Shown piece after piece: positions 58,570 to 64,000 of a DNA stretch of 64,000 bases. Source of the stretch: Luteococcus peritonei (lineage in GTDB: Bacteria > Actinomycetota > Actinomycetes > Propionibacteriales > Propionibacteriaceae). Made by a program: the position numbers and the translations under genes. The stretch is taken from positions 196,031 through 260,030 of the forward strand of contig NZ_BAAAIX010000007.1 of assembly GCF_039526385.1 (NCBI RefSeq), in the 5' to 3' direction. Each line of letters opens with the position of its first letter. The first letter of the stretch is position 1. Below the pieces are notes generated by a model. It was not told the origin of the DNA. It searched no databases and worked only from the letters and a program-made list of their open reading frames with translations.

Positions 58570-60047
58570 CAGTTCCTGCCTTCGGTGGAGGAGAGCTCCC
58601 AGCGGGCGCCCTCCGGGGTGTCGATGATCTTGAGGCCGGCGGCGGCCAGCTGGTCGCGGATGGCGTCGGCGGCGGCCCAGTCCTTGGCGGCGCGCGCAGC
58701 GGCGCGCTGTTCCATCAGGGTGGACACCAGCCCGTCGACGACGCCGGTGAGGTCCTCGCCGCCCTGGCTGCGCAGGTGCTCCCACTCGGGGGCCTCGGGG
58801 TCCAGTCCGAAGACCTCCAGCATGTCGCGCACCGCGGCCAGGTGCTTTCCGACGGCGGCCAGCTCCTTGGCGGCCAGCGCCTTGTTGCCCTGGCTGATCT
58901 CGTCGAACAGGACGGCGACGGCCTTGGGCGTACCAAGATCGTCGTCCATGGCTTCGCGGAAGGCCTGGGGCAGGTAGCGCTCGGCTCGCCACACGTGGCC
59001 CGCCTCCAGCTCGTCGAGATGGGCCTGGTTGAAAGCGACCGCACGCTCCAGGAAGGAGTCGATCCGTTCGATGGCCTTGGTGGCCTCGTCCAGCGAGCCC
59101 TTGCTGGCCTCGTCGGAGGGGGAGAACTCGATCATGGACCGGTAGTGCGGTGCGAGCAGGAAGAAGCGCACGGCGCGCGGGTTGTAGGCCTTGGTCACCT
59201 CGGTGACCAGGGCGGTGTTGCCCAGCGACTTGCTCATCTTCTCGCCAGCCATGGTGACCCAGGCGTTGTGCATCCAGTACTTCGCGAAGGGCCGGCCGGC
59301 CGCGGTGGACTGGGCCAGCTCGTTCTCGTGGTGCGGGAAGCGCAGGTCCAGGCCGCCGCCGTGGATGTCGAAGGCGTCGCCCAGGTACTTGCCCGCCATG
59401 GCCGAGCACTCGATGTGCCAGCCGGGGCGGCCACGACCCCAGGGGGAGGGCCAGGAGGCGGTCTCGGGCTCGTCGGCCTTGTGGCCCTTCCACAGGGCGA
59501 AGTCGCGGGGGTCGCGCTTGCCGCGCGGGTCGGCGTCCTCGGCGGCCTCCATGTCGGCCACCTTCTGGTGCGAGAGGCTGCCGTAGGCGGGCCAGGACCT
59601 CACGTCGAAGTAGACGTCGCCGGACTCGTCGGCGGCCGGGTAGGCGTGGCCCTTCTCGATCAGCTCGGCGATCAGCTCCACCATCTCCGGGATGTGGCCG
59701 GTGGCGCGCGGCTCGTAGCTGGGCGGCAGGCAGCCGAGCGAGCGGTAGGCCGCGTGCAGCTCGTTCTCGAAGTGGTAGGCGTGCGCCCACCACTCGACGC
59801 CGGCCTCGGCCGACTTGGCCAGGATCTTGTCGTCGATGTCGGTCACGTTGGCGACGATGGTCACCTCGTGGCCGGTGAAGGTCAGCCAGCGGCGCAGGAC
59901 GTCGAAGACGACCTCCTTGCGGATGTGGCCCAGGTGCGGGGCGCTCTGCACGGTCAGGCCACAGTGGTAGATCGACACCTTGCCGGGCACGAGGGGCTCG
60001 AAGTCGGTCAGCTGGCGCGTGGCGCTGTCATACAGGCGGAAGTTCAC
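58569..60047 (-). CDS. cysS: Cysteinyl-tRNA synthetase
   Basis: Class I aminoacyl-tRNA synthetase charging tRNA-Cys. 492 residues. Zinc ligand Cys29 in YHCGLTVQ, HIGH-type motif APHLGHIR (about 36-43), further zinc ligands in WHIECSAMA and FPHHENELAQ, and the KMSKS loop GEKMSKSLGN near 270. The C-terminal DALR-type helical domain is present. The GTG start is 6 nt from a TAGACT box; there is no Shine-Dalgarno. Confidence 0.96.
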   Translation of the reverse strand: MNFRLYDSATRQLTDFEPLVPGKVSIYHCGLTVQSAPHLGHIRKEVVFDVLRRWLTFTGHEVTIVANVTDIDDKILAKSAEAGVEWWAHAYHFENELHAAYRSLGCLPPSYEPRATGHIPEMVELIAELIEKGHAYPAADESGDVYFDVRSWPAYGSLSHQKVADMEAAEDADPRGKRDPRDFALWKGHKADEPETASWPSPWGRGRPGWHIECSAMAGKYLGDAFDIHGGGLDLRFPHHENELAQSTAAGRPFAKYWMHNAWVTMAGEKMSKSLGNTALVTEVTKAYNPRAVRFFLLAPHYRSMIEFSPSDEASKGSLDEATKAIERIDSFLERAVAFNQAHLDELEAGHVWRAERYLPQAFREAMDDDLGTPKAVAVLFDEISQGNKALAAKELAAVGKHLAAVRDMLEVFGLDPEAPEWEHLRSQGGEDLTGVVDGLVSTLMEQRAAARAAKDWAAADAIRDQLAAAGLKIIDTPEGARWELSSTEGRN

Positions 60048-60053
60048 CGTCCC

Positions 60054-60059
60054 AGTCTA
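60054..60059 (-). promoter_or_regulatory. -10 box TAGACT of cysS, leaderless arrangement
   Basis: TAGACT on the minus strand ends 6 nt before the cysS GTG. Confidence 0.45.
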
Positions 60060-60076
60060 CGCGAGCAGGCGCCCCA

Positions 60077-60340
60077 CTAGGCGCGTCGGCCGGCGAGCCA
60101 GACCAGCAGGGCCGTCATCCAGCAGATCACCGTGAAGATCACCGCGCCGGGCTCCACCGTGGTCTGGCAGACCGGCTCGGGCCCGCCCGGGCCACCCAGG
60201 CTGATGCAGTCGCGCCCGAGACCCACCAGCAGCACCCCCAGCCCCAGCAGGAAGAGCAGGGCGGGGATCACGATGCCACGTGGGTCTCGCCGCGGGCCTG
60301 CGGCCCCGGGGTCCGGGCGGGAAATGGTGCGGCGGGTCAT
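60077..60340 (-). CDS. Hypothetical small membrane protein
   Basis: 87 residues with two membrane helices (about 22-42 and 66-84). The segment between them holds two Cys (RDCISL and PVCQTT) that could form an extracytoplasmic disulfide. N-terminal Arg-rich tail on the cytoplasmic side. No family was recognised. Its ATG is 7 nt from a TACCAT box, which supports it as a real, singly transcribed gene. Confidence 0.7.
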   Translation of the reverse strand: MTRRTISRPDPGAAGPRRDPRGIVIPALLFLLGLGVLLVGLGRDCISLGGPGGPEPVCQTTVEPGAVIFTVICWMTALLVWLAGRRA

Positions 60341-60347
60341 GACATCG

Positions 60348-60353
60348 ATGGTA
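60348..60353 (-). promoter_or_regulatory. -10 box TACCAT, leaderless arrangement
   Basis: TACCAT on the minus strand ends 7 nt before the ATG at 60,340. Confidence 0.4.
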
Positions 60354-60359
60354 GGCGCC

Positions 60360-60656
60360 TCACAGGCCCGCTTGGTCTGCCAGCTCCCGCAGGGCCGTCA
60401 TGTGCCCGGCCAGGGCCCGGCGCCCTGTCCTGGTGCTCCGCACCCAGGTGCGAGGACGCCCGCCCAGGCCGGTGGGTCGGTCGAGGGTGACGTACCCGGA
60501 CTCGGTCAGGACCTTGAGCTGTTTGGAGAGCACGGAATCGGCGACCGCCAGGTCGTCGCGCAGGGCCTGGAACTCAAGTCTTTCCGCAGCCGACAGCGCC
60601 ACCATGATGCGCAGCCGGTGGGGGGCGTGGATCACCTCGTTGAAGGCTGGGCTCAC
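60360..60656 (-). CDS. Winged-helix transcriptional regulator (MarR/HTH_34-like)
   Basis: 98 residues, essentially one winged helix: HAPHRLRIMVALSAAERLEF, LRDDLAVADSVLSKQLKVLTESGYV and GRPRTWVRSTRTGRRAL. This matches the small HTH_34 or transcriptional regulator family that often partners a membrane protein. The GTG start overlaps the stop of the membrane protein gene (GTGA) and follows GGGGAG. It probably regulates its own operon through the large inverted repeat upstream of that gene. Confidence 0.85.
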   Translation of the reverse strand: MSPAFNEVIHAPHRLRIMVALSAAERLEFQALRDDLAVADSVLSKQLKVLTESGYVTLDRPTGLGGRPRTWVRSTRTGRRALAGHMTALRELADQAGL

Positions 60657-61135
60657 TGGCGCTCCCCGGTGGTCAGCCGACGGGCCAGCGCGCGGTCGAA
60701 GAGGATCGAGAAGGCGAGGGTCGAGAGGGCGGCAATGACCACCAGGCCGATCCCGGTCCATGCGGTGGTCCACGAGTACCAGTGGAGGCCGACGGCCAGG
60801 GCCAGTAGATAACAGGCCAGCAGGGCCACCAGCCAGCCCGTCACCAGAAGCCAACCTGCGGCGCCGAGCGAGCGCAGGCTGGGGTTCATGCCGGTCTCGC
60901 GGACTCGTCGGGTGGCGGCGAGCCACAAGGCGACGCACCCCAGCAGCACACCCATCGGGATCGACAGCGGGCTGCGACCTGGGGCCAGGGCGATGGCGGC
61001 GACGATGAGGGCCGGCCCGGCCATCTCGAGGACCCGGGTCATCGGGGCGACGGGGGTCAGGACGCGGGCGGCCATGCGGGCCCGTGTGGTGTCAGCATCC
61101 CGCAGCGCGTCAGCGGCCGAGTAGTTGCTTTCCAT
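60653..61135 (-). CDS. Hypothetical membrane protein co-transcribed with a winged-helix regulator
   Basis: 160 residues with four predicted membrane helices (about 36-52, 59-75, 95-115 and 122-148). No family was recognised. It is the first gene of a two-gene operon with the regulator. The ATG is 7 nt from a TAGTCT -10 box and both lie inside a 9-bp-arm inverted repeat. Confidence 0.8.
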   Translation of the reverse strand: MESNYSAADALRDADTTRARMAARVLTPVAPMTRVLEMAGPALIVAAIALAPGRSPLSIPMGVLLGCVALWLAATRRVRETGMNPSLRSLGAAGWLLVTGWLVALLACYLLALAVGLHWYSWTTAWTGIGLVVIAALSTLAFSILFDRALARRLTTGERQ

Positions 61136-61136
61136 A

Positions 61137-61170
61137 GCGGAAAGACTAAGCAGTTCCTTTCTCTTTCCGC
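61137..61170 (-). promoter_or_regulatory. Promoter with a 9-bp-arm operator upstream of the membrane protein-regulator operon
   Basis: GCGGAAAGA (61,137-61,145) and TCTTTCCGC (61,162-61,170) form a perfect inverted repeat with a 16-bp spacer. On the minus strand a -35 TTGCGG overlaps the distal arm, and the -10 TAGTCT (61,143-61,148) partly overlaps the arm beside the start codon. A further GGAAA element lies just outside. Confidence 0.6.
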
Positions 61171-61204
61171 AAGGGAAACTGATATGTGCGGCTGTCGGTG
61201 CGGA

Positions 61205-62590
61205 TCAGCCCCGGGAGCGGGCGCGCAGGGCCTCGATGTCGAAGCCTCCGAAGGGGGCGGGCTCCCCGGCCTCCTCCACGCCGTCCTCCCACGGGTCGTA
61301 GGGCTTGTCCTCGTCGTCGTCGGCGAAGCCCTGGGAGGGGTCGAAGGGATTGGCCAGGGCGCGGGTGCCGTCGCCCAGGCTGGTCATGGAGTCGCCGGAG
61401 ATGGCCTCGTCGGGCAGGTTGCGCAGCACGTCGTTCACATATCCGTGGGCCGCGTCCACGAGGCTCACCTCGTAGCCGTTGCGCTGGCTGGCGTACCAGC
61501 GGTAGTCCAGCACCTCATGGAAGAACTGGGCGGCGTCACGCTTGCCGCGCAGGTCCCACGGGATGGTGGCCACGGCGGGCTCGAAGCACTGGGTGAGCCA
61601 CTGGTGCGCCACCTGCGCCTCATCCTGGTGCTGCTGGTTGGTGCGGGCCCGGAAGGTGTCCAGGTCGTTGAGCAGCCGGCGCGCCTGGTTCTCCTCGGTG
61701 TCCAGGCCGGTGAGCCGCAGCAGGCGACGCGAGTGGTGCCCGGCGTCCACCACCTTCGGCTGGATCCGCACCGTGGCACCGTCGGCCGAGGTGGTGATGT
61801 CCAGCTCCGCCACGTCGAAGCCGAGGGCATTGAGTCGGCGCACCCGTGACTCGATGCGGTGCAGCTCGGAGCCGCTGAACTCCTCGACGCCGGTGAGCTC
61901 GGCCCACAGCTCGCGGTAGCGGTTCTCGATGGTCTCCACCAGGGTCAGGGGGTCCAGCGACTCGTCCAGCATGCCGCCGGCCTCCAGGTCGCAGAACTCG
62001 CCGAACAGGTTGGTGCGGGCGATCTGCAGGTCGTGCTCGCGCTGGCCGGTGGTGAGCTGGTCGTGCAGCTCCCCGGTCTCCGCATCCACGAGGTAGGCGG
62101 CGAAGGCGCCGGCGTCACGTCGGAAGAGCACGTTCGAGAGCGAGACGTCGCCCCACAGGAAGCCCAGCAGGTGGAGCCTGGCCAGCAGCACCACCAGGGC
62201 ATCCACCAGCCGCATCACGGTGTCCTGGCGCACGCCGGAGCTGAACAGTGCGCGGTAGGGCAGGCTGAACTGCAGGTGCTTGGTGATCAGCACCGGGTCC
62301 AGCTGGTTGCCCTGGGCATCGACGCGGCCGGTCACCACGCCGAGCGGCTCCACCGCGGGGGTGTCCAGGCGCATCAGGTCGTGCAGCATCCGGTACTCGT
62401 GGATGGCCAGGTGCTCGATGACCTCCTTGGCCGCGTAGACCTGCTCGTCCACCCGGATGAAGCGCACCACGTGCCGCGAGATGCCGCGGGGCAGGGCCAC
62501 CAGCTGCTCCTCGGGCCAGGCGGCCAGTGGCGTCCCCCACGGCAGGGGGATGAGACGCGCGTCTGGCTTGGCTGACAGGAATCGGGGCAC
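61205..62590 (-). CDS. DUF4032 domain protein with lipopolysaccharide-kinase-like fold
   Basis: 461 residues. The N-terminal half looks like a protein or lipopolysaccharide kinase fold: an ATP-lysine-like VYAAKEVIEHLAIHEYRML, a catalytic-loop-like LGFLWGDVSLSNVLF and a metal-loop-like AYLVDAETGE. The C-terminal DUF4032 domain starts near 235 and includes FFHEVLDYRWYASQRNG and LVDAAHGYV. The substrate is unknown. The frame is open 7 codons further, but the GTG at 62,590 is 6 nt from a CAGGAT box and reads VPRFLSAKP. Confidence 0.85.
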   Translation of the reverse strand: MPRFLSAKPDARLIPLPWGTPLAAWPEEQLVALPRGISRHVVRFIRVDEQVYAAKEVIEHLAIHEYRMLHDLMRLDTPAVEPLGVVTGRVDAQGNQLDPVLITKHLQFSLPYRALFSSGVRQDTVMRLVDALVVLLARLHLLGFLWGDVSLSNVLFRRDAGAFAAYLVDAETGELHDQLTTGQREHDLQIARTNLFGEFCDLEAGGMLDESLDPLTLVETIENRYRELWAELTGVEEFSGSELHRIESRVRRLNALGFDVAELDITTSADGATVRIQPKVVDAGHHSRRLLRLTGLDTEENQARRLLNDLDTFRARTNQQHQDEAQVAHQWLTQCFEPAVATIPWDLRGKRDAAQFFHEVLDYRWYASQRNGYEVSLVDAAHGYVNDVLRNLPDEAISGDSMTSLGDGTRALANPFDPSQGFADDDEDKPYDPWEDGVEEAGEPAPFGGFDIEALRARSRG

Positions 62591-62596
62591 GCACCC

Positions 62597-62602
62597 ATCC
62601 TG
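62597..62602 (-). promoter_or_regulatory. -10-like box CAGGAT, leaderless arrangement
   Basis: CAGGAT on the minus strand ends 6 nt before the GTG at 62,590. First base deviates from T, so this is a weak call. Confidence 0.3.
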
Positions 62603-62706
62603 CCACTGCACCGCTTGTCAGGTGGCTCTCTTGGGGGCGACACCGGGATTTCTCCGGCCCCGGGGCAAGAGCTGGCAAGCTGCTGCCGGGCCCTGGCCGG
62701 CATGCC

Positions 62707-63903
62707 TCAGCGGTGCAGGGCGCGATCCAGTCCCGCCCTGAGATCTGCCACCACATCGTCTGCCGGCTCGATCCCGACGCTCATCCGCACCAGGCCGTCG
62801 CTGATCCCGGCCGCCTTCTGGACCTCGGGCGGCATCGAGGCGTGGGTCATGGTGGCGGGGTGGCAGACCAGCGACTCGATGCCACCCAGGGACTCGGCCA
62901 GCAGCAGGCACTGCAGGCCGTCGGCGAAGGCCCTCACCGCAGCCACCCCGCCGGCCAACTCGAAACTGAGCAGGGAGCCGAAGCCGCCGGTCTGCTGCCG
63001 GGCGGCCACCTCGTGGCCCGGGTGCTCCGCAAGTGAGGGGTGGTGCACCGCGGTGACCGCCGGATGGCCGGTGAGCAGGTCCAGCACTGCGGCGGTGTTC
63101 TGCTCGTGCACCCGCACCCGGGCGTCCAGGGTACGCAGCCCGCGTAGGACCAGGTAGGAGTCGAGGGCGCCGGCGGTCAGGCCCAGGCAGTTGGCCCACA
63201 GCCGCAGCTGCTCGGCATGCTCGGCGGTGCGGGCCACGGCCACGCCACCCACCACGTCGGAGTGGCCGTTGATGAACTTCGTGGTTGAGTGCACCACCAG
63301 GTCTGACCCCTGGCTGATCGGACGCTGCAGCGCGGGGGAGCAGAAGGTGTTGTCGGCCACCAGCAGCGCCCCGGCGGCGTGCGCCAGCTCGGCCACCAGG
63401 GCGAGGTCGGTGATCCGGAGCAGCGGGTTGGACGGCGTCTCCACCAGCACCAGGTCGGCCGGTTCCGCCAGGGCCTGGCGGGCGGAGGCCTCGTCGGTCA
63501 GGTCGACGAAGTCGGCGCGCAGCTGCCCCTTCTCGGCCAGCCAGGTGAGCAGCCGCCAGGTGCCGCCGTAGCAGTCGTGCGGCGCCACGACCCGCCCGCC
63601 GGCCGGGACGAAGGCGTTCACCACCAGGGTCACCGCCGCCATGCCGGTGCCGGTGACGACGGCCCCGGCCCCCTCCTCGAGAGTGGCCAGGGCCTCGCCC
63701 AGCACGTCGCGGGTGGGATTGCCGCTGCGCGAGTAGTCGTAGGCGCCACGCCCGTCCAGCCCGTCGAAGGCGTAGTTGGTGGACAGGTGGATCGGCGGCA
63801 CCACCGAGCGGTGGGCCGGGTCCGTGGCGAGTCCGGCGCGCATGCCACGCGCGGTGCGGCTGAGCGGTTCGCGTTCGGGGCCGGACTGGTCCTGCTGGGA
63901 CAT
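62707..63903 (-). CDS. metB: Cystathionine gamma-synthase
   Basis: PLP enzyme of methionine synthesis joining an O-acyl-homoserine with cysteine to form cystathionine. 398 residues. PPIHLSTNYAF, YDYSRSGNPTRD, VAPHDCYGGTWRL, VVDNTF-like LLVADNTFCSPAL and the PLP lysine Lys209 in STTKFINGHSDVVGG follow E. coli MetB very closely. LAESLGGIESLVCHPATMTH is the C-terminal substrate motif. Cystathionine gamma-lyase or homocysteine synthase activity cannot be excluded, as the family is promiscuous. The ATG follows CAGGAG; an ATG-like start 5 codons upstream lies in the operator. Confidence 0.9.
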   Translation of the reverse strand: MSQQDQSGPEREPLSRTARGMRAGLATDPAHRSVVPPIHLSTNYAFDGLDGRGAYDYSRSGNPTRDVLGEALATLEEGAGAVVTGTGMAAVTLVVNAFVPAGGRVVAPHDCYGGTWRLLTWLAEKGQLRADFVDLTDEASARQALAEPADLVLVETPSNPLLRITDLALVAELAHAAGALLVADNTFCSPALQRPISQGSDLVVHSTTKFINGHSDVVGGVAVARTAEHAEQLRLWANCLGLTAGALDSYLVLRGLRTLDARVRVHEQNTAAVLDLLTGHPAVTAVHHPSLAEHPGHEVAARQQTGGFGSLLSFELAGGVAAVRAFADGLQCLLLAESLGGIESLVCHPATMTHASMPPEVQKAAGISDGLVRMSVGIEPADDVVADLRAGLDRALHR

Positions 63904-63912
63904 GGTTTCTCC

Positions 63913-63935
63913 TGACAACGGCTGTTGTCAGCCTA
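63913..63935 (-). promoter_or_regulatory. metB promoter with TGACAAC-N4-GTTGTCA operator
   Basis: A perfect 7-bp-arm inverted repeat (63,913-63,919 and 63,924-63,930) sits between the -10 box TAGGCT (63,930-63,935, minus strand) and the ribosome binding site. It covers the expected transcription start, so a bound repressor would block initiation. Confidence 0.55.
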
Positions 63936-64000
63936 GGTGTTGGTCGCAGGCAGGTTCATGACACTCGGGTGATGGGAGCTTTCCCGCCGAGGGCGCTGTG

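Noticed and set aside
61186..63915. Long plus-strand open frames opposite the DUF4032 and metB genes
   Set aside because: They are antisense shadows in GC-rich DNA; the minus-strand proteins have clear family motifs.

Overview
The window is GC-rich actinobacterial chromosome, most likely from the family Propionibacteriaceae. The best evidence is the complete methylmalonyl-CoA carboxytransferase (transcarboxylase) locus at 39.6-43.4 kb, with 5S, 12S and biotinyl 1.3S subunits, which is the hallmark enzyme of the Wood-Werkman propionate cycle. The carD-ispD-ispF and cysS-rlmB housekeeping genes, senX3-regX3-phoU and an actinobacterial sortase agree with this. No tRNA, rRNA, insertion sequence or CRISPR array was seen.

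Layout. 1-18.2 kb: a surface operon with a giant protein of about 47 DUF11-like repeats (5' end outside the window) ending in an LPNTG sortase signal, followed by a lipoprotein and a sortase. 18.2-21.8 kb: pyrE, a LemA protein, a P-loop kinase, a DedA membrane protein and a SpoU-type RNA methyltransferase. 21.8-37.0 kb: a catabolic island with two IclR regulators and one GntR regulator, a ribose-type ABC transporter, an MHS-type MFS transporter, five or six oxidoreductases, a cyclase-family hydrolase and a fumarylacetoacetase-family enzyme. It looks like an uptake and oxidation system for a sugar acid or similar polyhydroxy acid, but the substrate cannot be read from the sequence. 37.0-43.4 kb: central carbon metabolism (class II aldolase, transcarboxylase). 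43.4-46.4 kb: a probable structured small RNA, a PadR regulator with its membrane partner, an SGNH hydrolase and an SDR. 46.5-50.2 kb: gpmA, phoU and senX3-regX3. 50.2-60.1 kb: an LpqE-like lipoprotein, carD, ispD, ispF, a zinc metallopeptidase, a DUF2207 membrane protein, glyA, rlmB and cysS. 60.1-64 kb: small membrane proteins with a winged-helix regulator, a DUF4032 kinase-like protein and metB.

How it works together. Many single genes start directly at a -10 box of the form TANNNT placed 6-8 nt before the start codon, which predicts leaderless transcripts. Operons are tightly packed with ATGA or TGATG junctions, and several convergent pairs share one hairpin. The most interesting unexplained elements are the putative structured RNA at about 43,458-43,582 with a strong promoter and a perfect terminator, the paired IclR-type operators of the catabolic island, the overlapping divergent leaderless promoters at 21,121-21,130, and the giant repeat adhesin that carries an LPNTG signal next to a class E-like sortase.
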